Positions 24,501 through 34,945 of a stretch of 64,000 bases of DNA are shown piece after piece. Position numbers and translations under genes: made by a program. The notes beneath the pieces are model-generated. The model saw nothing but the letters and a program-made list of their open reading frames with translations. It was not told the origin of the DNA and did no database searches. Source of the DNA: Panax quinquefolius (lineage: Eukaryota > Streptophyta > Magnoliopsida > Apiales > Araliaceae); contig CM035168.1 in NCBI GenBank assembly GCA_020205615.1, forward strand, positions 4,158,237 through 4,222,236, written 5' to 3'. Position 1 is the stretch's first letter; each line of letters begins with the position of its first letter.

Positions 24501-26070
24501 TATTCTTCCGTTGCTGAGGAATTCACTGCTTATTCTTTCATATTATAGAACTCGAGGTCGAGTTTTCTCCAACAAGAGGAGAATGATGGGGACTCCAAGT
24601 CAAGGACGAAGAAGAGATTTTTTATATTTATTATTTAGAGTTTTTATTATGTTTAATATAAAATTAGTTGATGTGATTTATGTATTTTATTTATTAGTGG
24701 GGATTTAGGGATATTAATTAATAATTAGGAATTTTTAATGTTTAGTAAGGGTATCTTATTCTTTAGTACTTTTATTATTGTCCAAGTAATACTAGGGTTT
24801 TGAGTATCTTTAAATAGTGATGTAATCTCCACAAGTCTTTTAGAGTACAGAATATTGATATTGATATTGATATTGAAATTGATTATTTCATTCATACCGT
24901 AGAGGTATTTTATCCATCCATCTTGGTGTTGATACGTGGAGTGGATACACTTGAGAGATCCTAGCGGTTTAAACGTGGAGTTTAGATCCTAGTTTATTTT
25001 CCGTTAATTCTTCATCTTAAATCTGTCCTACATCACCAATTCTATATTGTTAAACACTATTTTGGAATGTTGAATTGCAAGTTCATGTACTCTTAATCTA
25101 CCTTAACGCTTCCTAGTAAACAGGGATGCAGGGCCTTGGAGGGCCCAAGTTTGCCATATATTTTGAAGGAAAAAAGGAAGCCCTAAAAAAGTTAATAATT
25201 TTGCTCTAGGAACATAAAGATTATGTAATTTGATAAGTGCCTTTAAATATTATTTTTTATTTCAGTTAAGTCTTAACTAAAAGAAATTACGACTCCAATT
25301 ATAAATACACAACATTTTTTATGTTAAATACATAAATATAAAAAGTTAACAAGAAGCAAAAGGGAATTTTATATTATGGAGTGTCCATTTTTAGTTATAA
25401 AATTATATTATGTTTGAGCAAGCCATGTTATGTTCCTGGCCCCCGGGGAAAATTGCTATGCATGTTTATCTCAAGTCTGTCCCAAAGTGTGAAGTGTTAT
25501 CTACTTGTGTATGTTGTAATCTTGTACTGGAGATTAACTAACATAACCTAGTAACTTCTACTTTGTGGAGTTATTGTAAGTTTGTTCGGTTTGTTCTGCC
25601 TCACATCAAGGTTGTCAATCTTGGGCTAATGTAACTTCGGTTCTCTCTTCTTTTCTAGAATTAGAAATTTGTGCTCCAGTTATGAATGCATTGTCTAAAG
25701 ATTTTTCAATATATTGAATGCTTTTCTTACCTTCAGGTATATGGATGGAGAACGTCTTACACTAAAAGATGAGAAAATAGTGGTAGAGAAGCTTCTAGCT
25801 TATCATCCTCATGCTGAAGATAAAATTGGATGTGGACTTGATTCTATCATGGTGAGTTGCACAAAAGTATAATGAAGTTATTCCGTAACTTCTTTAAGTT
25901 TTTCGCAAATCTTAGCTCTATTTAAGTTTTTGATGCTTTAATCGTTGTTTTGTGCAAGTTCATTTTGAATGTTAGTCATGATCAATTTAATTTTGTCAAC
26001 ATTACAACTTGCAAAATCAGTTTTTTTTATATACCCAGTCTTTTGTTTAAATTTTAAAAGAATTATGTTA

Positions 26071-26110
<40 letters not shown>

Positions 26111-26609
26111 TTCCTAATACCTTTTTCTAATACCGAACTTGAAATGTTTCCTGAATGTTGGCTGATTTTTTCAACTCATATTGGGACTGCCCAGCCCCGT
26201 CCCAAAAGTTTTAGAATACCCAATATTTCTTTTTCTGGATAGGTTATCACATCTTCTGGATTCTCAAGGCCCGGACATCATGCAAGCATATTATAAAGGC
26301 TGTGTTGATGTCTGATATGCATACTGCCTGTAATACCTCGGTCCCTAATTTAGAGTCCATATATACATATCCATTAACCATTAAAACACGCATCCAATAG
26401 CCATTCTCCAAATGAATTTTGTCTAGTCAAATATATCTTTTCCCTTATCCCATCAAGTGGATAGAAATGACCTTCGTAATTAATTACAAATTGTTCCACC
26501 AGGCTAATGCCCCTACAAGTTCAGGTCTTGGAAATTATTTTTAATTTGGATTCCAGAGAAGAGACTGGAAGCCCCTGTGGGTGTTCGGAACTTCGGGCAG
26601 ATTATGTAG

Positions 26610-26664
<55 letters not shown>

Positions 26665-27703
26665 TGTTGTTTAAAAGTATACAGCAATGTTATAATTTAG
26701 TTATAAATTATGTTAAAAGAATTTCTGGAGGATTCCATGGGTCTGATGGGAATTCTAGTTGGCACGCAAGGAGCCGGCAGCTCTTTGACAATAAACTTGC
26801 GCCTCAAAATTTCACAATCATGAAGAGCCAAGAGAAAAAAACAAATCTTTTGAGGCTACTCCTGCAGTTCCGAGTATAGTCTCTAGTTTAACTTCTGTAG
26901 AGACTAGCATTGCAAGACTTAAATGAGAAGGCTAAGCACCCTCTGCTGCTCTGCCATAGTGAATGCATTTCACCTCAAGGAGCTCAATCTCTCACATAAG
27001 AAGCAGCAAAGAGTCAATGTCCTCTAACTCCCTATCCTAAAAATGTCTCCTATGGTTCATTAATATCATCATCACATCCGCATAATTCATCACCGTAGCC
27101 TTGACATGCGCAGACACCTTATACAAGTTCAGGTTTTCAAAGCACTCCTCATTATACACTCCACGTAATCACACATCTCCACTAACACAATGCTGATTAT
27201 TCTTGTTTCGGATACTTGGTTACTCTACCCCCTAGGCCCCTTAATAACATAATTGACGCCAAGAGAAAAAGGGCTCTTGGTCTCTGATTCACTTTGGATG
27301 AGCTGTTCTCTCGATGAACCTAGTAAAATCCTTGGCTAACATGACATTATGTATATAGATCAGTAGATAAACTTTGTTGACTGGATTGATACAATAGATC
27401 ATTACAATGTTTTAAAATATATTCCTGCTTAATAGTACTATGCGAATCTACATTTCTAGGAGGTTAAATCAGGACGTAGTAGTTATTATTAGTCCACTAA
27501 CAAGCTCTAAAATCTTTTCTTTCTTGGTGAAGGTTGATCAGCATCCACAGTTTAGACAATCCAGGTGCCTATTTGTACTAAGAACTGATGGTGGATGGAT
27601 AGACTTCTCCTACCAGAAGTGTATTCGAGCATACATTCGACATAAATACCCATCTTATGCAGAAAAGTTTATCAGAGAACATTATAAACGTGGCAGCGGT
27701 TAA
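21213..27703 (+). CDS. DCL: DCL-like plastid protein (DUF3223), three exons
   Basis: Spliced CDS 21213-21511, 25737-25851, 27533-27703 gives 194 residues. Both introns are GT-AG; the first is phase 2 and the second phase 0, and the joined frame is open. Residues 1 to about 55 are hydrophobic and Ser/Arg-rich with few acids, as in a plastid transit peptide. The rest is the DUF3223 domain of DEFECTIVE CHLOROPLASTS AND LEAVES proteins: YRKWKDKEEEILKDIEP, YMDGERL, then DKIGCGLDSIMVDQHPQF and RTDGGWIDFSYQKC. DCL in tomato and Arabidopsis acts in plastid rRNA (4.5S) maturation and leaf development. The start has a good context (ACAAATGGC). The nearest transposon lies about 180 bp upstream, and intron 1 (4.2 kb) hosts an LTR element. 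Codons look intact, so I expect a functional gene. Confidence 0.9.
22600..22870 (-). mobile_element. Possible LTR-retrotransposon scrap
   Basis: On the minus strand, ACAAATGGTATCAAAGCC (about 22750-22770) looks like an LTR end followed by a tRNA-Met primer-binding site. No paired LTR or coding trace is visible; degraded and weakly supported. Confidence 0.3.
23320..25035 (+). mobile_element. Small non-autonomous LTR retrotransposon in DCL intron 1
   Basis: Two direct repeats, 23320-23777 (458 bp) and 24584-25035 (452 bp), both open TGATGGGGACTCCAAGTCAA and end CTGTCCTACATCA. The flanks are a perfect CCAAT duplication (23315-23319, 25036-25040). TTTTTGGTATCAAAG follows the first LTR as primer-binding site; CAACAAGAGGAGAA precedes the second as polypurine tract. 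The 806-bp interior has only short, low-complexity frames and no recognisable gag or pol, so it needs enzymes from elsewhere. Same orientation as the gene. The LTRs differ mainly by a few short indels. Confidence 0.88.
25737..25851 (+). CDS. DCL: DCL exon 2
   Basis: 115 bp between TTACCTTCAG and GTGAGT. It codes for RYMDGERLTLKDEK through GLDSIM, the middle of the DUF3223 domain. The frame continues exactly from exon 1, with the split Arg codon AG|G. Confidence 0.88.
25852..27532 (+). other. DCL: DCL intron 2 (non-coding)
   Basis: 1.68 kb with (TA)n runs at 26082-26108 and 26612-26661. The 26900-27260 part has an odd, more GC-balanced composition and an interrupted minus-strand reading, possibly a transposon scrap; no firm identification. 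Confidence 0.65.
26612..26661. repeat. (TA)n microsatellite
   Basis: About 25 TA units within DCL intron 2, likely length-polymorphic. Confidence 0.95.
27533..27703 (+). CDS. DCL: DCL exon 3
   Basis: 171 bp from TTGGTGAAG|GTTGAT to the TAA at 27701. It codes for VDQHPQFRQSRCLFVLRTD through FIREHYKRGSG, the conserved C-terminal part of the family. The frame is also open upstream of the acceptor, but that part is not conserved and is taken as intron. Confidence 0.88.
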   Translation, partial: VDQHPQFRQSRCLFVLRTDGGWIDFSYQKCIRAYIRHKYPSYAEKFIREHYKRGSG

Positions 27704-28169
27704 AATCTTTATCTAGGACCGATGGAGTCAATTGTGTTTTGGATCATCTTAGCCGTCTTGGTTAGGCAATTACTGTTGTGGATACGAGTATCCTGAAACC
27801 ATCATTAATTTTGATGATGGCCAGACAATTGTACATGGTATTATGCACATACCCCGTACATAAATGTTTGTGAATGTAATTGATATCAGATGACTGGTAC
27901 CTTGTGCTTATTAATTTTGTGGGACTAAAGAAAATGATGAAGGAATTTCTTCCTCTTTGCTGGGTTTCCCTCTTTTGCTACATTAGTACTTGACATTGTT
28001 AGTTCATCTTGTCTTCTTTTCTTTTCCAAGGTGCAGGCCAGGGTAAAGGATCCTGTAGATGGGCCCGTTTGTTTTAATGTCATAAAGACAAAATGGGAAC
28101 CAGTAAACAGTTGTAGAATGACTTGATTAAATAATATTTGTGAACATATTTTGTGCTTTTAAACTAATA
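27704..28169 (+). other. Probable DCL 3' UTR and flank
   Basis: No other coding sequence seen. The transcript end cannot be placed from sequence alone. Confidence 0.4.
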
Positions 28170-28270
28170 CTTCATCCGTTTTAAAATTAGAAATACAATA
28201 TGACTTTTGAGGTTAAACGATAACGTATTAAATTTCAAAATTGGTATTTCTAATTTTGGAACGGATGGAG
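28170..28270. mobile_element. Stowaway-type MITE (Tc1/mariner)
   Basis: A 101-bp element with termini CTTCATCCGTTTTAAAATTA and, inverted, CTCCATCCGTTCCAAAATTA. It has a long terminal inverted repeat (about 30 bp, to AGAAATAC) and TA duplicated at 28168-28169 and 28271-28272. The CTCCNTCCGT start is the Stowaway hallmark. It lies about 470 bp after the DCL stop codon. Confidence 0.88.
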
Positions 28271-30133
28271 TACTTGATATTATAAATCTCGTCTTGTTGT
28301 CTTTGTCAAGTAAAAACAGAAAAATTAAATAAAGAAATTGATATTTTCACATCACGAGTCTCTTTCATGGAGATTTGATTCATTCACTATTTATGTGAGA
28401 ATGATCTTATCAAACTATCAATTTTTTTTTTTATGTAGAAATATCAGATCACTTAAATAATAGTGTAGAAAAAGGGTCATCAAACTAGGAGCTTGTTTAT
28501 TGGGTAAATTGTTACTTTCAAAATATTAGTAGTGAAATGAGAGTTTGAGTTGAGTTTTACCTTGTGTATATAACGGTATTTTAGTAAGTATTTCATTTCT
28601 TTTACTGTAATTTTTTTTAATCTTATATAACAAACTACAGTTTTTTTTAAAGGTTTGATAAAAAAAAAGAAAAAAGAAAAAAGACTCGGCCATATTACAA
28701 ATAAATTGAATCAAGGCCAGCCAATTGGGCTTACAAACTAACCTGATTTTGACCAATTGATTGATTCAAAACAAAAAGGCAGGGCAGGGCAGGGCGTCAC
28801 ATCACATCAAAGGGCAAAGATTTATTTAATCCTATCATGTCATATCAAATAATAAAGCCAAAAGAATTGGATGGGGTTGGAACGCGTGGAACCGCAACCT
28901 CACGATGGCCCGACAATAGTAGGTTAAGGCCATGTTTGTTTTTGGGGTGTTTGGCTCTAAAAAGACATCTGCCCTGGCCCTGGCAGCAACTCTGGTTGGA
29001 TCCCATTTTGTCGACTTTCATCCTCTCAAAACCTCGGAGATTTTTTTATTAAGTTATTAAAATGAGTGAACAGTTCGAGTTGATTTGTATTTATTCTATA
29101 ATATAAATAAATTTTAAAATTTGATAAATTATTTAAATTTTCGTAAATTATAATTTTTTTTTATTGATACTAGGATCATATTCGTTCGAAAACTTCAAAA
29201 CGAATCTCAATCAAATCTTATTTTATCCTCGATAATTTTTGTAAACTAAATCTGAGTTCATAGGCGGAACTAGGGGGTCATATGAACCCCCATTGTGGAA
29301 TTTTCGGGGATTATTTATTTTCCTTTTCCTTCCTTTTTTTTATGTATTTCCTTTTCTACTTTATTTTTTTTATTTTTACTTTATCATCAAAGTGAGAAAA
29401 AAAAGTGGTAACAATTCTCTCCGTAAACTAATTAAAAATAAAAAACTAAAGAAATAAATATTTTTTTTGAATCTTACTATAGTGACCATAAGTTCACCAT
29501 ATTTCTATCTTATCAAAGATTATTAAATCTCTCTTCTTCTATTTTTTTTTTTGTTTTGTTGCTGGAATTTATTCTTTCAAACTAATTAATCACATGAACC
29601 ACAACATAATGTTTTGAATATATAACATTATAATTTATAATTTATCTATAAAAGTACCTAATCAGTTGACTAAAAATTTCAGTCTGATTAGTAGTCTCAT
29701 AGTTCAGAAAAAATTAAAATATATATATATATATATCATGCGGATCTTAAGTTTACATTCTCTTATCTAAATTTCATCTGCTTTCGCTTCTTTTAATGAC
29801 GGATCATGACGGGCTTAAATGGGACTTTTTTTACGAATAGGAGGAACATAGTTTTTATTATCACAAAGTGAATTCCATTTTTTAGATGATAGTATAAATT
29901 GACATAATATGTCTTCAAGTTTATCATCTTAATTTTCATTGTCATGTCAATACCATTAAACTATATTTAGGGATAAACTTGAAACAAACATATATTAATT
30001 AATTCTAATGTAGAAAAATTTACCTTCAATATTTTAAATCTACATGTACAAGTATTTCAATTTTTTGAATCACATCACAAACTACCTTTAATGTGGAGAC
30101 GAATCTAAGTATTCTTGTGGCATACTAATTTGT
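28271..30133. other. Intergenic DNA, no gene recognised
   Basis: AT-rich with homopolymers. A short GGCAG/GGGCA repeat lies at 28777-28795 and a (TA)n run at 29719-29738. Around 29270 the words GGCGGAACTAGGGGG and GAACCCCC hint at an old repeat without clear ends. Confidence 0.5.
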
Positions 30134-30175
30134 AGATGGTGTCTTTCCTTACTATGTCGGGGAAAGACACCATCT
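30134..30175. repeat. Perfect 15-bp inverted repeat
   Basis: AGATGGTGTCTTTCC (30134-30148) and GGAAAGACACCATCT (30161-30175) are exact reverse complements around a 12-base spacer. It lies in intergenic DNA, with no T-run or coding frame beside it. Confidence 0.9.
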
Positions 30176-31113
30176 ATATCTGTATAAGCTATTATCAATC
30201 CATATATCTGTGTCTGTATAGCCTATAATTACGGGACAAACATGATCATTCTTTGAATTTAGGAGCCCAACCCCGGCCTCCACAAACAGATCACAGCTGT
30301 TGGGAGATCCAAATGTTAGGTGGGGCTCACTATATATTCACCAATTTCATAGTATTAATGCTTAGTCTTCATATGGCCACCCACTTATCTAGAATTGTCA
30401 TGCCAAAGAAATTAGGCTTATATATATAAACTAATTAATACCCTGCAATTAATCTGTATCCCATTCTTCAGCTATCTTCCTATTTCTAAGCCACATCCCC
30501 ACAAGCTCACTTCAACGTTGGTGATTCTTGATTTAATTTTTGCAATCAACTAATCAAAATTTTAATTATTTTCAATTGCTTTTAATTAAATATGTCATAT
30601 GTCATGTCATAAATTATTGACTAGGTTAACAAGTGTGTGTAATTAAAAAAGTTAGTTTAAAATATATATATATATATATATATATTCACATTTCACAATA
30701 ACCATTAGTACGGCATATATTTAAACGAATCTGTTTATTATAGAGTTAATTTTTTATTAAATTAATCAATTAATATAATATTGACATGTGTATCCACATT
30801 ATATTGATATAATAAGTACTCAAGTTACTTGCAAATAAAATAACTTGTATTTAAAATAATTGTGTAATAAGTATGGTAAGGTGATCTGACAAAGAGAAAA
30901 GAAAAAGAAATTCCCGAGTGGAAAGAATTTAAAGGGTATGTAATGATAGTATTTAGTAGACAGACAGCTCCTATCAACTTAACAGTACGGTCTACGGATC
31001 AGAAGCATGCATGCAATGCACCACAATATGGACATGATTGTTGCATTCCAACATATATACCTTTCATAATATATATATATATATATGGAAAAATATATGT
31101 ATATATATATATA
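30176..31113. other. Intergenic DNA, no gene recognised
   Basis: AT-rich; (TA)n at 30663-30684 and a TA-rich stretch at 31068-31112. No termini or coding signal. Confidence 0.5.
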
Positions 31114-31256
31114 TGTGTATTACACAGTAAGTTATGACGACGTTGAGTTATAACGATGATTTCACCTGTCGTCATAGTTATTCTGAGCTATGGCGATAAT
31201 TTACCGTCGCTATAATCCAAAAAATCTATCGCCATACCCTTATTGTATAATACACA
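31114..31256. mobile_element. Small MITE with long imperfect TIRs
   Basis: The left arm TGTGTATTACACAGTAAG, then TTATGACGACG, pairs with the right arm, which reads inverted TGTGTATTATACAATAAG, then GTATGGCGATAG. The middle also carries opposed copies of a TATGGCGATAA-type word. It is 143 bp long in TA-rich DNA; superfamily unresolved. Confidence 0.55.
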
Positions 31257-31390
31257 GTTGTATATATATATATATATATATATAGGGATTCCATCCATAG
31301 CAACCGGTTGCTGTGGAACAATTCTTTTTTGGCCTATTAAAATTTTGATTGGAGCAAAAAAAAAAATTAATAGGCCAAAAAAGTGGTTGC

Positions 31391-34105
31391 TGTAAGACCC
31401 CAACTTTTATGAATAAAGATGATTTTTCTATAATTATCATTGTTGAATATTATGGAATGAATTTGTTATAATGTTATAGTTGTGGGTAGTATTTATAAAT
31501 TCTGTAATGTATGCAAGTTGTTATATTATATTCGATTGGTCGGAGAATATTCGTTTTAGCAAGGAATATTCGCATACAATGCAATAAATCATTGGTGGAC
31601 CCATTAGCGTAATTATTATTCGGATTGAAAAAGCGACAAAAATATTTTTATAAAAATAACGGCGGAAATTTTACAGATTAATCTTGTTGAACTATTCGGT
31701 AGTAAAAGTACAAGAATATGTCTGGCGTAGTTGACGTAGTAGCACACGGTATTGATTATTGATGCTTACGTGAGAAGTCACTCGATTATACTCAATTATT
31801 ACTACAAGAATTGTTGCATCATATCTCTCATATTATTGATTCGATTATTGTCACAGTATCATCTGCATTATATGATATATTATTAAATCAATAATTGAGA
31901 CGACAAAGTTATTCATATTATTAAATTATAATATTTACAATATCTAGAAGTTACGCGAGGAGAGGTTTGGTCACCTAATCAAGTGCGTCGATAGGAAAAA
32001 TCCTTATTAGAATGCCTCCTCTTTCCTGGGAACGACCTGGTTGTTAAATATTGTGAGTTATGATATTAATAATGAATAAGTTCGTGTTGATTAAAGATAA
32101 ATTTGATAGTTCCATTATGTTGGAATTATTGGTGTTAGTTGAAATCGACATCTATTCCGATGATAATTGATGTCTGGGGGTTATATTGATAAATCGAGTA
32201 ATTTATCAGATAAATGAGCAATTAATTGCTACTAATTCACATGCTTATATTACTATTTATTCACATGTGTGTACTATTGAGTCACATTCACTTACTATTA
32301 GGGGAGTTGGTGCAAGATTGATAATACTTGCATGACTAAGTTAAAAAACGAGGTATAGATGGAGGTACTATATTATATTTCGTATTTTCACATGATTATA
32401 ACTATTGATTCACATGATTGAACTATTGATTCACATTATTTACTATTAGGGGAGGTGGTGCAAGTTTGATAATACTTGCAGGACTAAATTAAAAATGAAA
32501 GAAAAATTGGAGGTATTGTATTATAATTTTTCGAGCCCCAAAACGTGCAATTATCGAAACTATATTTTTTTATAAATAGAAGCTCATTCTTCCTTCATTT
32601 CTCACCAATTCACTAAAGCTTTAGAGCCATTATTATAGAGAAAAATTATAGAGAGAAAGAAGAAGAGAAGTCTGCTACCTCACTATTCCAGTATCCAATC
32701 TTCTTTTGAGGTAAGGGGTATTATTTCTTTTGTATTCATGAAGAGAACTTCTGTTATTCCATTCTTTATTATTCTGTTGGAATAACCTGTATACACGGGC
32801 TACCCTATACTTGGTAAAAATTTTCTGTTATTCCATTCTTTATTATTCTGTTGGAATATCATGTTCTGCGTGCATTTTACTGTAGGACTGGTTCCATCTT
32901 TATTATTACATTGAAATATCATGTATCATGCGTTTACGTGGGACTGGTTTAAATCTTTTTATTATTACATCGTTGGAACATCCCGCTTCGGTCTTGTAAT
33001 TTTGCTCGACTTTGGTTCCGTTATTTATTATTACTGTTGGAATAACATCTACATCTGCATCCGCATGCATGGTGATTTCTTTTGTTCTTCCATTCTTTAT
33101 TATACTCGGTTGGTTAAAGTTTTCAACTTCTATACTCCATGAAATTAGTGGAATATCCTCGATATTTCATGCGCTTCATCCAATATCTTTTCGTGGAAAT
33201 ATTCTTCTGAGCATTCTTGAATTTTACTCTACAAAGAAGTATCATGTTGACAATTTGAATTTATTAGTTCCTGAATAAATTAATTCTTGAACTTGTTTTA
33301 TTGAATTCTTATATCATTGTCATCATCCTCATGTTTATAATTTTTTGAAAGTCATATGTGGCCTGTAGTGCATGGATGGACTTGGTATGATTATGACCAG
33401 GGATTATTCGATGTAATCATTACCGTAATGTTACAAATGATGTGGTAAAAGTCCTCATTGGCCCGTAGTGCATTGATGGACAGTTGTTGGCATGATCATG
33501 ACCATTGATGAATACACGAATATCCTTGGCCCGTGGTGAATGGATAATTTGTGGTCGTGACCTACAATGAATATCCTTGGTAGTAGTATTGCGAGGATGA
33601 TGTGGATTATTTATTGTCGAGTCTCGGTGATAAAAAGTGATGAAAACCTTTTAAATCATAAAAGATAGTAGATTTTATTCTCTACTTGACTCTTTTAATG
33701 GATTGTTTATTAAAGTGCGATTAAACTTGATGTCTATTGTATTTTATCGGTTTAACATTGTTGAAGACTAATGATAATTTATTCGCATTATCTTAGTCAT
33801 AATATTTCTTACCGGGCTAGTTGAGCTCACCCTTTCTTTCACATTCTATTAGGAAATGAGAACGTGGCGGGGACTAGTCTGGGAAGCGAGTGACGATCGA
33901 GATGGTGTCTTAGTAGTCCTCACTATTCTATAAAATAGTGTGATAATAAATGTAATGAGGACTTATTCGAAAGTGGATATTGTCTGAAGACAATATTTGT
34001 ATTAAAACTCATGACTCTTGTTGTATATTTAAGATTGTATTTGTATTACGTATCATGTATTTGGCGACTCGAGTAGGTGATGTATACCTATTTTGAGGCG
34101 CCACG
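31391..34105 (+). mobile_element. G3: solo Gypsy LTR
   Basis: A single 2715-bp LTR from TGTAAGACCCCAACTTTTAT to TTTTGAGGCGCCACG, flanked by GTTGC (31386-31390) and GTTGT (34106-34110), a 5-bp duplication with one change. Its start is closest to G1. It has the hairpin subrepeats (about 32745-33110), a TATAAATAGAAGC box near 32570 and the conserved GATTATGACC blocks (33385-33430). No primer site or coding region follows, so the internal part and second LTR were lost by recombination. Confidence 0.82.
32745..33110 (+). repeat. Hairpin subrepeat array in G3
   Basis: Five or so units of TTATTCCATTCTTTATTATT...TTGGAATAAC type. Less regular than in G2. Confidence 0.65.
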
Positions 34106-34154
34106 GTTGTTTACAAAGAACCGGGACATCGTGAATGGAATCCCATATATATAT

Positions 34155-34800
34155 TATGGGCCCAAGTGCAAATTAGGGTTCACATGACCTAATTGAATTA
34201 AATGCACAATTAGGGTTCCGCGACCTCATTAAATGTGCAAATTAGGGTTCGCATAACCTAATGGAATAAAGATGAAAAAGCCAAAAATAAATTGGCGAGA
34301 CCCGAGAGAAGCCTCCACTGGTCCATAGGCAGAAGGCTCGTGGAGGCAGCTCGTTTTGGGAATTGATGGAGGGATTGGATTGGTGGCTAGAAGGACAGGG
34401 CAATATGGGCATTATTCTAATGACTAAAGGGTAATTCTGAAATTTTTCTGAAAACATGTGCCTAACATGTGACTACTTAATTCCAGGAAACTCTATAAAT
34501 ACCCCTTCCATTCTAGGAAGGGGAGGGGGACTCTTTTTGGTGACTTAAAGGCTGTGATATTCCACCTAAAAGCACTAAAAAGAGTTTGGACATTCTCTCA
34601 ACTTGAAGGACTCAAGAAGGTTCTTGGAATCCCTGCTACCCTAACACGGTTCCCGAATTCTAGGAGTTTTGCCACGCGTCGTTGGAGTAATTGCCCACCT
34701 GTCGTTCTCCCCTCTTCAATCAACCAATCAATTCCGTGCTCTTTGTGGATTTCTCTCCTCCTTAGCCAACACGAAACCCTAACTGGCAAGGCACGATTAT
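34155..34800 (+). mobile_element. G6 5' LTR
   Basis: Opens TATGGGCCCAAGTGCAAATT (the 3' copy opens TGTGGGCCC) and contains three GTGCAAATTAGGGTT-like repeats in the first 100 bp. CTATAAATACCCCTTCC (34492-34508) is a clear TATA region, followed by GGAAGGGGAGGGGGACTC. It ends just before the primer site. Confidence 0.8.
34492..34503 (+). promoter_or_regulatory. TATA box of G6 LTR
   Basis: CTATAAATACCC, identical in the 3' LTR (59901-59912); probably drives the element's transcript. Confidence 0.6.
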
Positions 34801-34801
34801 T

Positions 34802-34820
34802 TGGCGACTCTACTGGGGAG
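34802..34820 (+). other. G6 primer-binding-like site
   Basis: TGGCGACTCTACTGGGGAG lies at the LTR end. A TGGCGACTC...TGGGGA motif is familiar from Tat/Ogre-type plant elements, where it pairs with a tRNA other than initiator Met. The match is from memory; tRNA identity is untested. Confidence 0.55.
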
Positions 34821-34945
34821 GTGTAGAATTCGTGAAGGGTATGCCCACAACTTGAAGTGGGAGGACAACAGGAAGAGCTTCACCAACAAATAGCATTACC
34901 TCACCGGGTCCAGTTCCAAGGCAAACGAGTCAAGCTTTCCAAGGC

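Larger units (their letters stand above)
21512..25736 (+). other. DCL: DCL intron 1 (non-coding)
   Basis: Contains a possible reverse LTR-element scrap (22600-22870) and a complete small LTR element (23320-25035). The rest (21512-22600, 22870-23315, 25041-25736) shows no recognisable feature. Long for this gene, largely through insertions. Confidence 0.75.
31285..34144. mobile_element. TIR element split by a solo Gypsy LTR
   Basis: The left terminus GGGATTCCATCCATAGCAAC (31285) and the right terminus ending GTGAATGGAATCCC (34144) are inverted repeats. Removing the solo LTR (31391-34105) leaves an element of about 145 bp. An inner pair, TTTTTTGGCCTATTAA and TTAATAGGCCAAAAAA (31324-31382), gives a second hairpin. 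Flanks are TATATA on both sides, so the TSD length cannot be read. Confidence 0.65.

Noticed and set aside
26900..27260. Minus-strand protein-like stretch in DCL intron 2
   Set aside because: Several stops interrupt it and I could not assign it to any family; kept only as a possible scrap.
34802..34820. Assigning G6 to a complete Ogre element
   Set aside because: The primer-like site is suggestive, but LTRs are too short and there is no pol or extra frame.
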